A stretch of 6,484 nt of DNA from Phycisphaerae bacterium (GTDB lineage: Bacteria > Planctomycetota > Phycisphaerae > JAAYCJ01). Numbering within the stretch: position 1 is the first letter of the stretch; each line of letters opens with the position of its first letter. Made by a program: the position numbers and the translations under genes. Where the stretch lies: the NCBI GenBank assembly GCA_015486815.1, contig WFQY01000148.1, positions 1-6,484 on the forward strand, given 5' to 3'. Below, piece after piece: positions 1 to 4,809 of this stretch. A model generated the notes under the pieces. That model saw nothing but the letters and a program-made list of their open reading frames with translations, was not told where the DNA came from and did no database searches.

Positions 1-9
1 GAAATAAAA

Positions 10-24
10 TATACTGAATATACT
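10..24 (+). promoter_or_regulatory. Possible -10 region(s) for the flavodoxin-hsp20 operon
   Basis: Two TATACT hexamers (10-15 and 19-24) lie inside a tandem 8-base direct repeat, AATATACT-g-AATATACT. Either could be a sigma-70 -10 element for the downstream pair of genes. The matching -35 would fall at or before the left window edge and cannot be checked, so this is a weak call. Confidence 0.3.
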
Positions 25-48
25 ATTTGTAATGTTCCTTTTAATTTC

Positions 49-55
49 GGGAGGA
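49..55 (+). promoter_or_regulatory. Ribosome binding site deciding the flavodoxin start
   Basis: GGGAGGA lies six bases before the ATG at 62. An in-frame ATG at 32 would place this site inside the coding region and has no comparable site upstream. The residues it would add also precede the beta-1 strand where flavodoxins normally begin. The start at 62 is therefore preferred. Confidence 0.75.
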
Positions 56-61
56 AAAGCT

Positions 62-538
62 ATGGCGAAGGTTCTGATAACCTATTATTCACAATCGGGC
101 AACACGAAGGCAATGGCAAAAGAGGTCGAAGAAGGTGCCAAACTAACGGGGGCACAAGTAACGACAAAACCGGTCGGTCAGGTCTCCGCTAAAGAATTGC
201 TGGACTATGACGCTATTATCATAGGCTCACCGACCTATTACGGACTGCCAGCTGCTCAAATCAAAAAGCTAATTGATGAGTCGGTGGAATTTCACGGCCA
301 GCTGACAGGCAAAGTAGGAGGCGCATTTTCGTCAGCTGCTAATATAGGCGGTGGAAACGAGACAACAATATTGGCGATATTGCAAGCAATGCTTATTCAC
401 GGTATGGTTGTACAAGGGACAGCTGCTGGCGACCATTACGGACCTGTAAGCATAGAAGCGCCCGATAATCGAGTTAAGATGCAATCGCAAGCTCTCGGAA
501 AACGAGTAGCGGAATTGGCTATAAAATTGTTTGGCTAA
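62..538 (+). CDS. WrbA-like flavodoxin / NAD(P)H:quinone oxidoreductase family protein
   Basis: This is a cytoplasmic FMN-binding flavodoxin-fold protein of 158 residues, probably acting in two-electron reduction of quinones or as an electron carrier. The N-terminal beta strand AKVLITYY runs into the FMN phosphate loop SQSGNT (residues 10-15). GSPTYYG (55-61) is the WrbA-type isoalloxazine loop. GGGNETT (96-102), followed by a segment ending HGMVVQG, matches the WrbA GGQETT region. HYGP near residue 130 fits the last flavin-contacting loop. At 158 residues it is shorter than typical WrbA (about 200), so it may be a general flavodoxin-family member rather than true WrbA. It sits 24 bases ahead of an Hsp20 gene on the same strand, which suggests a redox or heat stress operon. 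The fold is certain; the substrate is not. Confidence 0.88.
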   Translation: MAKVLITYYSQSGNTKAMAKEVEEGAKLTGAQVTTKPVGQVSAKELLDYDAIIIGSPTYYGLPAAQIKKLIDESVEFHGQLTGKVGGAFSSAANIGGGNETTILAILQAMLIHGMVVQGTAAGDHYGPVSIEAPDNRVKMQSQALGKRVAELAIKLFG

Positions 539-562
539 TATTTTTTTACGGAGGATTAAATT

Positions 563-1015
563 ATGAATATTGACAAAATCGAACCCAAACGTGCATTAAA
601 GACCCTTCGCGACGAGATCGACAATATCTTCGACAGATTTGTCGAAAGACCTCTCGGCGTAATTACCGGACAGGTGGTAGCTCCGGTTGACATCTCCGAA
701 ACGGATACGGAAGTCATCGTAAAGAGTGACCTTCCGGGAATGGAACTAAGCGATATAGACGTATCCATCTCGGGCGATATACTTACCATCAAAGGGCAGA
801 AGAAAAAAGAGCTGGAGCAAGCAGGCAAAACTTATCACGTCGTCGAACGGAGCTATGGCAGTTTTTCTCGTTCGATTCGTCTTCCGGCAGAGGTCGATGT
901 AGATAAAGTACAAGCCAGCTATAAAAATGGCTTACTCGAAATTGTTATGCCCAAAAAAGAATCGAATCAAGCTAAAAAAATCAAAATTAAAAGCGAAGAC
1001 GACCAACAAGGGTAA
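563..1015 (+). CDS. Hsp20 / alpha-crystallin family small heat-shock protein
   Basis: This is an ATP-independent holdase chaperone that binds unfolding proteins and forms oligomers in the cytoplasm. It has 150 residues, usual for bacterial Hsp20. A basic and amphipathic N-terminal arm (1-39) precedes the alpha-crystallin domain (about 40-132), which opens with the pattern VDISETDTEVIVKSDLPGM. The domain ends with the hallmark A-x3-N-G-L-L motif (A118, N122, G123, L124, L125). The C-terminal I-x-I anchor used in oligomer assembly is present as I140-K-I142. ATG at 563 is preceded by GGAGGA at 550-555, seven bases away. It is the second gene of the probable operon with the flavodoxin. No CIRCE-type inverted repeat was seen upstream. 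A hairpin repeat follows the stop codon directly. Confidence 0.95.
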   Translation: MNIDKIEPKRALKTLRDEIDNIFDRFVERPLGVITGQVVAPVDISETDTEVIVKSDLPGMELSDIDVSISGDILTIKGQKKKELEQAGKTYHVVERSYGSFSRSIRLPAEVDVDKVQASYKNGLLEIVMPKKESNQAKKIKIKSEDDQQG

Positions 1016-1019
1016 TAAA

Positions 1020-1076
1020 AGTCTTTAGCTATTAGTCTGTAGTCATTAGCTAAAAGCTAAAGACTATTAGCTTAAT
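1020..1076 (+). repeat. Hairpin-rich dispersed repeat, copy 1 (TTAGCTAAA / AGCTAA family)
   Basis: AGTCTTTAGCT (1020-1030) and AGCTAAAGACT (1055-1065) form a perfect 11-base inverted repeat starting four bases after the hsp20 stop. The segment between and after them is built from iterated TTAGCT/AGCTAA units. The core GTAGTC..TTAGCTAAAAGCTAA recurs in inverted orientation at 3620-3668. The position just after a stop codon, with a T-run at 1091-1097 further on, would suit an mRNA 3' end or terminator role, but the T-run does not adjoin the stem. No transposase, clear target duplication or coding potential is visible. Confidence 0.6.
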
Positions 1077-1118
1077 TCCTAAAAATGAGATTTTTTTAAA
1101 AACCAGTATTTACCACGA

Positions 1119-1147
1119 TTGAACCGTTTTCACAAATGTGATATCTT
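1119..1147 (+). promoter_or_regulatory. Putative sigma-70-type promoter for the LuxR-type gene
   Basis: TTGAAC (1119-1124) and TATCTT (1142-1147) are separated by exactly 17 bases, and each matches four of six consensus positions. The spacer contains the dyad TCACA-AA-TGTGA (1130-1141), which could be an operator lying between the two promoter boxes. The predicted transcript would start around 1154, about 60 bases before the coding region. This rests on sequence only. Confidence 0.4.
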
Positions 1148-1214
1148 ATAAAGGTAAATTACGGAATATCAACACCAAAAGAGATATTACGGGAACAAAG
1201 GGGTGTGTTCGAAA

Positions 1215-1508
1215 ATGGGTCAAAACGGGAGAAAAATATTTTCGACCTCCGAATGGAGGGAGATAGAGGGAGGGTTATCGCTTTCCGCCAGACAAGCGGA
1301 TATTGTCAGATGTATATTCGAAGGAATGCCTGATAAGGAAATAGCCAGCAAACTCGGAATAGCTATTCCAACGGTAAGAACGCACTTAACCCGCCTATTT
1401 GAAAAACTGAACATTACCGACCGAACAGAATTGATGGCTCGTGTCGTTATGGAATTCAGGTCGGGATGTCCGGAAAATTGTCCGAGAAAACAATTACAGC
1501 AGAATTGA
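1215..1508 (+). CDS. Stand-alone LuxR/GerE-type HTH DNA-binding protein with Cys-rich tail
   Basis: This is a small transcription factor of 97 residues consisting almost only of a LuxR C-terminal (GerE-type) helix-turn-helix. The domain runs from LSARQADIV (23-31) through GMPDKEIASKLGI (37-49) and the recognition helix PTVRTHLTRLFEKL (52-65) to TDRTELMARVV (68-78). There is no receiver, autoinducer or PAS domain, so the input must come from a partner, from its own expression level or from the tail. The tail ends with C85-P-E-N-C89-P-R-K, a CxxxC pair, and a third cysteine (C33) lies in the HTH; these suggest possible metal or redox sensitivity, which is an inference. ATG at 1215 is preceded by AAGGGG (1198-1203). 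An in-frame GTG at 1203 would add four residues and cannot be excluded. The sigma-54 activator gene follows 122 bases later. Confidence 0.82.
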   Translation: MGQNGRKIFSTSEWREIEGGLSLSARQADIVRCIFEGMPDKEIASKLGIAIPTVRTHLTRLFEKLNITDRTELMARVVMEFRSGCPENCPRKQLQQN

Positions 1509-1592
1509 CGTATTGTATATAAAGCTAAGTATTGTTATTATTTATAAAGTATAAAGGGAGAGGGAATATTGGTATTATTCAACTAATTGCTT

Positions 1593-1599
1593 GGAGGAG
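1593..1599 (+). promoter_or_regulatory. Orphan strong Shine-Dalgarno-like site
   Basis: GGAGGAG is the best ribosome binding match near the activator gene, yet it lies 31 bases before the ATG at 1631. That frame has a TAA stop at 1607-1609, so the activator cannot start near it. No ATG, GTG or TTG lies at normal spacing behind it. The activator itself appears to use the weaker AAGGG at 1619-1623. The site may be chance, a standby ribosome site or a remnant. Confidence 0.35.
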
Positions 1600-1630
1600 T
1601 GAGTTTTAAGAGAAAGGCAAGGGTAGCGTA

Positions 1631-2617
1631 ATGTTAGAGGACGAACAGGCTTCAGGGGCAAAAGGAGTCAATTCGCAATTTTCATTTGAATTGATCGGGC
1701 AGAGCTCTTGTATGCAAGAGCTGAAAGCGATGATTCAAGCGGTCAGTTCGCGAAGCTGTACTGTCTTGATTTCAGGCGAAACGGGAACTGGAAAGGAGAT
1801 GGTAGCCCGTCAGATACATCAGGTAAGTCCGCGGGCGAATGGGCCGTTTATTCCGGTCGATTGTACTACATTGCGTGATACGCTTTTTGAATCTCAGCTT
1901 TTCGGACACGTCAAGGGTTCATTTACCGGTGCGATAAGTGATTCACTCGGATTTTTTCGGTCAGCGGATGGTGGCACACTGTTTCTTGATGAGATAGGAG
2001 AGCTCGAACCGCATATACAAGCTAAGCTATTGCGTTGCATACAGGAACAGACAGTTGTTCCACTCGGTGGAACAAAACCGATTCCGGTCGATGTGAGAAT
2101 AATAGCTGCCACTCATCGCAATATTAAGGAAATGGTGCAAAAAGGACAATTCAGAGAAGACCTATATTATAGGCTTAATGTGATTCGCCTTGAAGTTCCT
2201 CCTTTACGGGAAAGGCGTGAAGATATTCTCCCATTAGCTAAGCATTTTCTGAATCAGCAATCGATATTGTATAATGAGCCGATGAAATATCTCGACACTG
2301 AGGCGGAAAAAATACTCCTTCGTCATTCTTGGCCCGGAAATGTTCGTGAATTAGCAAACGCTATGGAGCATGCTTATGTATTGAGCAATGAGCAGACTAT
2401 TTTCCCTTTTGCATTACCACAGGAAATCATAAATAGCAGGCGAGGAGATAATGCGGGCGAATTAGCTACGTTTCCTACTCTCGCCGATATGGAAAAGCGT
2501 TTAATTGTGCAAGCTTTGAACTATACGAATGGTCGAAAATTGGCAGCTGCAAATCTGCTGGGAATAGAACGCAGGCGTTTTAATCGTCTGATGCGAAATC
2601 ATAAAATCTCAAACTGA
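1631..2617 (+). CDS. PspF-like sigma-54-dependent transcriptional activator lacking an input domain
   Basis: This is a bacterial enhancer-binding protein that hydrolyses ATP to remodel sigma-54 RNA polymerase at -24/-12 promoters. Of its 328 residues only about 20 precede the AAA+ domain, so there is no receiver, GAF or PAS input; the architecture and length resemble PspF. Visible motifs are Walker A GETGTGKE (49-56), the sigma-54 contact loop GSFTGA (96-101), Walker B GGTLFLDEI (114-122), the sensor region AATHR (159-163), FREDLYYRLNV (174-184) with arginine-finger candidates, and WPGNVREL (234-241). A Fis-type HTH closes the protein (about 290-326; LAAANLLGIERRRFNRLM). The contact loop has Ser where Ala is canonical, keeping F-T-G-A. 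Stops close the frame upstream, so ATG at 1631 with AAGGG seven bases ahead is the start. Control may come from a partner protein, as PspA does for PspF, or from its own expression level. A candidate target promoter is at 4502-4518. Confidence 0.95.
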   Translation: MLEDEQASGAKGVNSQFSFELIGQSSCMQELKAMIQAVSSRSCTVLISGETGTGKEMVARQIHQVSPRANGPFIPVDCTTLRDTLFESQLFGHVKGSFTGAISDSLGFFRSADGGTLFLDEIGELEPHIQAKLLRCIQEQTVVPLGGTKPIPVDVRIIAATHRNIKEMVQKGQFREDLYYRLNVIRLEVPPLRERREDILPLAKHFLNQQSILYNEPMKYLDTEAEKILLRHSWPGNVRELANAMEHAYVLSNEQTIFPFALPQEIINSRRGDNAGELATFPTLADMEKRLIVQALNYTNGRKLAAANLLGIERRRFNRLMRNHKISN

Positions 2618-2643
2618 CTACCTTGAAAGCAACATAAAAATAT

Positions 2644-2676
2644 TCGGGTCAGTCCGAAGGAGGTGGACTGACCCGA
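2644..2676 (-). terminator. Strong hairpin terminator between converging genes
   Basis: TCGGGTCAGTCC (2644-2655) and GGACTGACCCGA (2665-2676) form a perfect 12-base-pair stem with a 9-base loop. On the minus strand the stem is followed by ATATTTTTATG, a reasonable U-tract, so it should terminate the PEP-CTERM gene whose stop is 25 bases away. On the plus strand no U-tract follows, but the hairpin sits 27 bases after the activator stop and could act in both directions. The loop reads GAAGGAGGT on the plus strand, a full-length consensus Shine-Dalgarno. Confidence 0.8.
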
Positions 2677-2701
2677 TACGATTATTACGAATCATTTACA
2701 T

Positions 2702-3490
2702 TTACGAATGTTTTCGACGACGAAGCAGACCGACAAGTCCCGTCAATAGCAGACCAATCGTTGCCGGCTCGGGAGCAGGAGTCATTACGACATAATACTC
2801 GCTATCACTAGGATAAATACTTACATCAAATCCTGGCAATTGCAGTGGGGCATAGTCGCTACCCCAACTCCAGTCCATATCCCATGCACCTACTGTGGAC
2901 TGATTATGGTTTGTAGCAAAATTCGCTGCGTATCCGGGGTCTTGAGATGGACCTTGTCCAGTATAATAAGCCCCTGTACCTGTTTCCGTAGCAAATAGTG
3001 TACCCCAGTCCATTGTACCTGACATAGGATCCGCTGCTGCACCTGAAGTATCACCATCGTTTCCAACGTTGCTATTGTACTCCAGATACCAATGGTCTGA
3101 GGTAAGCGTTAACTGATAGTTATACCAATCTGCACAATCGGGATCGTACGTAGCACCCCAACCACCAGCCTGAGTATAGGCATCATGGCTAGTTGTAGGA
3201 GGGTTGTCCACAACTTGGCCCTCTGTATAGCCGGTCTGCGAGTCTTTATAGAAGGTAGCCCATGCTCCATTTTTGGCATATACATCGAAGCCACTTTCAC
3301 CGTCTCCATAGGCTGTGTCTGTAGCTTCATTAATCATGGCTACCGTTCCGGTATAAATACCATTACTTTCGCTTAATGTGCCCTTGAAAACCATAGTCGC
3401 TGAAGCAATGGTATTGACCCTTGCACTTGCCAGATTGGCAAAGCATAATACACCTATCACTGCACAAATTGTTAAAATCGTTTTTTTCAT
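2702..3490 (-). CDS. Secreted PEP-CTERM sorting-domain protein of unknown function
   Basis: This is an exported protein of 262 residues. A Sec signal peptide has a KK n-region, a hydrophobic core (about 4-18) and a likely cleavage after A-S-A (residue 23). The mature part is rich in Gly, Asp, Trp, Tyr, Thr and Ser, with clusters such as WGATYDPDCADWYNY and WDMDWSWGSDY. It has one cysteine outside the signal peptide and matches no enzyme family I recognise. The C-terminus is a textbook PEP-CTERM anchor: P-E-P (240-242), a hydrophobic helix (about 244-256) and the basic end RRRK. This tail is the recognition signal of an exosortase, which would process the protein at the cell envelope; no exosortase gene lies in the window. 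ATG at 3490 has AAGGAG seven bases upstream. A hairpin terminator follows the stop. A role in surface matrix or biofilm is a family-level guess only. Confidence 0.9.
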   Translation of the reverse strand: MKKTILTICAVIGVLCFANLASARVNTIASATMVFKGTLSESNGIYTGTVAMINEATDTAYGDGESGFDVYAKNGAWATFYKDSQTGYTEGQVVDNPPTTSHDAYTQAGGWGATYDPDCADWYNYQLTLTSDHWYLEYNSNVGNDGDTSGAAADPMSGTMDWGTLFATETGTGAYYTGQGPSQDPGYAANFATNHNQSTVGAWDMDWSWGSDYAPLQLPGFDVSIYPSDSEYYVVMTPAPEPATIGLLLTGLVGLLRRRKHS

Positions 3491-3619
3491 TTTACGTCTC
3501 CTTGTTAAAAGGTGTTAAAAGTTAGTTTTTAATAAATCGAACATTAGTTTTAAGTTTTGAAAAAAGTTCTGTTTACTGGTTACATCAATCCGTGATGACG
3601 ATAACACTCCGTTAGAAGA

Positions 3620-3668
3620 AGCTATTAGCTTTTGGCTATTAGCTCTTTAGCTAATTGCTAACTACTGT
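3620..3668 (-). repeat. Hairpin-rich dispersed repeat, copy 2, inverted relative to copy 1
   Basis: GCTATTAGCT (3635-3644), loop CTTT and AGCTAATTGC (3649-3658) form a hairpin with one T-T mismatch. The unit GCTATTAGC occurs twice. Read on the minus strand, this stretch runs GTAGT, then ATTAGCTAAA, then AGCTAA, aligning with 1040-1061 apart from small gaps. Two copies in about 2.6 kb suggest a dispersed, possibly mobile or RNA-level element. It does not code for protein. Confidence 0.5.
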
Positions 3669-3689
3669 CTTCCATAGGCTGCTCCTTTC

Positions 3690-3829
3690 CGCCGATCACT
3701 GGCTGGTGATATTCGGCGAAAAATATAAACTTACTACTATTAAAATTTCAAATTGTATAGGTCAGCAAGGTAGCATAAATAGGGGGACCGGCACAGGACC
3801 AGCCAGTGATCGTGGCCGGCCCCCGACAA
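3690..3829. other. Structured block: two local hairpins plus a competing 15-base long-range pairing
   Basis: Hairpin 1 pairs CGCCGATCAC (3690-3699) with GTGAT-att-CGGCG (3706-3718). Hairpin 2 pairs GGGGG-a-CCGGC (3782-3792) with GCCGGCCCCC, whose last base is 3824. In addition, CGATCACTGGCTGGT (3693-3707) is the exact reverse complement of ACCAGCCAGTGATCG (3798-3812), joining the first hairpin to the loop of the second. The local and long-range folds cannot form together in full. This could be an RNA switch, an unknown ncRNA or a degraded mobile element. It matches no RNA family I recognise, and the strand is undetermined. Confidence 0.45.
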
Positions 3830-3872
3830 TTACAAACCCTCCTGACTGTTCCTGTATAAACGCTATATAATA

Positions 3873-3947
3873 ATCAGCCTCCAATAACAGGAGCTGCTGT
3901 TTACGATTGGGCTGATGGTCATACTCACTGACTGATCCAACAGCCCA
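3873..3947. other. Second structured block with alternative stems
   Basis: TGGGCTG (3908-3914) can pair with CAGCCCA (3941-3947), and the overlapping GGCTGAT (3910-3916) can pair instead with ATCAGCC (3873-3879). These stems are mutually exclusive. A small inner stem, AACAG/CTGTT, lies inside the first arrangement, and GGTCA/TGACT (one wobble pair) lies inside the second. The block begins about 45 bases after the end of hairpin 2 at 3824 and may belong to the same RNA. The function is unknown. Confidence 0.35.
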
Positions 3948-4033
3948 GAGAAGGAGTAAGAGAGAGAAAGAGTTTTATGTATAAACTGCCATTGGGCAAT
4001 TATTTGTTATCAATTCAATAACTCTTACGATAT

Positions 4034-4435
4034 TCAATTTTCAACAGCGACAGCTTGCAAAAGATGAGTTTGCTTTTTCATTACCATCCGCTCGACTACC
4101 CTCATAAGTGATATTTCATCGATATCACTATGCACAACAGCAATCACCCCCAAAGTCCGTGCTTGAGATTCATCCGTACAATCGTCTTGCTCATCAAGCA
4201 TAACCGCAATAGGCACGGACGAGCGGGCGGATTTTATCCGCTTGATAAACTCACCTTTGGGCATATCCGGAAGATTCCACTTAGAGATAATCGCATCAAC
4301 AAATTCTCTGCGTAGAGTCAGGACAGCTTCGTTCGCTGTTTCGACTCGCATCAGTCGGGCGGAAAAATTCTCGAGCGCATCCGCTTTCGCACCCAGCCCA
4401 ACTGTCAAAATTGTTGCTGGCAATAACATAAACAT
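4034..4435 (-). CDS. Degenerate CheY-like receiver (pseudo-receiver) protein
   Basis: This is a single-domain protein of 133 residues following the receiver pattern: beta-1 TILTVGL (8-14), alpha-1 ADALENFSA (18-26), beta-2 LMRVETA, alpha-2 NEAVLTLRRE, beta-3 VDAIISKWNLPDM (46-58), then beta-4 VPIAVML (74-80) and beta-5 GVIAVVH (96-102). The phosphorylation residues are missing. The acidic pair after beta-1 is replaced by G-L-G, the acceptor Asp in the usual S-D-W-N-L-P is Lys52, the Thr/Ser after beta-4 is Asp81, and the conserved Lys-Pro after beta-5 is His-Ser. It should therefore not work by Asp phosphorylation and may act by protein binding. ATG at 4435 has AAGGA ten bases ahead; TTG at 4441 is an alternative start. 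A sigma-54 promoter lies 67 bases upstream. The fold call is inferred from motif pattern. Confidence 0.75.
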   Translation of the reverse strand: MFMLLPATILTVGLGAKADALENFSARLMRVETANEAVLTLRREFVDAIISKWNLPDMPKGEFIKRIKSARSSVPIAVMLDEQDDCTDESQARTLGVIAVVHSDIDEISLMRVVERMVMKKQTHLLQAVAVEN

Positions 4436-4501
4436 TGTCAATAGTTCCTTTTTAATATCTCATCATTTAAGCCTGTTGTACGTGTCCGGCATTTCTATAA
4501 A

Positions 4502-4518
4502 ATGCAAGGGGCGTACCA
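4502..4518 (-). promoter_or_regulatory. Sigma-54 (-24/-12) promoter of the pseudo-receiver gene
   Basis: On the minus strand the sequence reads TGGTACGCCCCTTGCAT. The sigma-54 consensus is TGGCACG-N4-TTGCW; here only the C at position 4 differs (T). The invariant GG and GC are present with the required 10 bases between them. The predicted +1 is an A near 4492, giving a leader of about 57 bases before ATG 4435. The orientation and distance fit the pseudo-receiver gene. Such promoters need an enhancer-binding activator; one is encoded at 1631-2617. Confidence 0.75.
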
Positions 4519-4522
4519 AACT

Positions 4523-4543
4523 AAAATAAAAATATTTTATTTT
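4523..4543. repeat. AT-only dyad next to the sigma-54 promoter
   Basis: AAAATAAAA (4523-4531), a 3-base centre and TTTTATTTT (4535-4543) form a perfect 9-base inverted repeat just upstream of the -24 element. Such A/T tracts are bent or flexible. They could assist looping between enhancer and promoter, a role that IHF sites or intrinsic bends play at other sigma-54 promoters. Chance in AT-rich DNA is also possible. Confidence 0.35.
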
Positions 4544-4589
4544 GTAAGATATTGAACAATAAGAGGTTAAAGTAGAAGCTGATTTTGGA

Positions 4590-4602
4590 GCATAGAATAT
4601 GC
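4590..4602. promoter_or_regulatory. Putative activator-binding dyad 1 (GCATA-GAA-TATGC)
   Basis: This is a perfect 5-base inverted repeat with a 3-base centre, centred about 104 bases upstream of the predicted sigma-54 transcript start. It shares the pattern GCWTA-N3-TAWGC with the dyad at 4652-4664. Fis-type HTH dimers of sigma-54 activators bind dyads of this general size. The assignment to an activator is inferred. Confidence 0.45.
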
Positions 4603-4651
4603 CATCAAAGTAAAACGACCATAATGGACGCTTATAAGGGAATGAAATTCA

Positions 4652-4664
4652 GCTTAATTTAAGC
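4652..4664. promoter_or_regulatory. Putative activator-binding dyad 2 (GCTTA-ATT-TAAGC)
   Basis: This is a perfect inverted repeat, GCTTAA-T-TTAAGC, fitting the same GCWTA-N3-TAWGC pattern as dyad 1. Its centre is 62 bases from that of dyad 1, close to six helical turns, so both would face the same side of the DNA. It lies about 166 bases upstream of the predicted start. A compressed relative, GCTTA-TAAGG (4630-4639), lies between them. Confidence 0.45.
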
Positions 4665-4743
4665 AATAAGAGAGGTTACAGCCGAGAGACTATTTTGGTA
4701 TCCAACTGGCCATTTTGGTCGGTAATGTCGGGGGTAGGTTATG

Positions 4744-4809
4744 CGACAATATTTTCTGGAGTCGCTTCGATACATTTTCCCGCTTTTAGCGGAAAAATTA
4801 CTCAGCGAC
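4744..4809. other. Compound hairpin with a competing upstream partner
   Basis: An outer stem GTCGCT (4761-4766)/AGCGAC (4804-4809) encloses ATTTT (4774-4778)/AAAAT (4794-4798) and, after one mismatch, CCGCT (4780-4784)/AGCGG (4788-4792) with a TTT loop. GCGAC at 4744-4748 can pair with GTCGC at 4761-4765 instead, so two folds compete. On the minus strand this lies in the 3' region of AMMECR1, starting about 65 bases after its stop. No U-tract follows on either strand, so it is not a standard terminator. Confidence 0.4.

Larger units (their letters stand above)
3491..4033. other. 543-base intergenic region with hairpins and no supportable gene
   Basis: This gap lies upstream of the PEP-CTERM gene and downstream of the pseudo-receiver gene, both on the minus strand. 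The part next to the PEP-CTERM gene (3491-3600) is AT-rich and must hold its promoter, but no convincing -35/-10 pair or GG-N10-GC sigma-54 site was found. It is followed by an inverted copy of the hairpin repeat (3620-3668), a structured block with a 15-base inverted repeat (3690-3829) and a second structured block (3873-3947). A purine-rich run (3946-3972) precedes AT-rich sequence to the next gene. A 71-codon plus-strand frame (3655-3870) overlaps these structures and looks non-coding. Confidence 0.6.

Noticed and set aside
1020..1065. Hairpin after hsp20 as a classical intrinsic terminator
   Set aside because: The stem is AT-rich, the loop is 24 bases and no T-run adjoins it, so it is listed as a repeat instead.
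1130..1141. TCACA-AA-TGTGA as a CRP/FNR-type site
   Set aside because: CRP-type sites read TGTGA-N6-TCACA; here the half-sites are in the opposite order with a 2-base spacer. It is kept only as a generic dyad in the promoter spacer.
3655..3870. 71-codon plus-strand reading frame
   Set aside because: It has no ribosome site, runs through hairpin arms and the 15-base inverted repeat, and its translation shows no domain-like pattern.
3977..4021. 14-codon frame beginning ATG TAT after a purine-rich run
   Set aside because: The best ribosome site (AAGGAG at 3951-3956) is about 20 bases away, the peptide is very short, and nothing else supports it.
4695..4711. Second GG-N10-GC site on the plus strand (TTGGTATCCAACTGGCC)
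   Set aside because: It keeps the GG and GC spacing but matches the rest of the sigma-54 consensus poorly, and no plus-strand gene follows.
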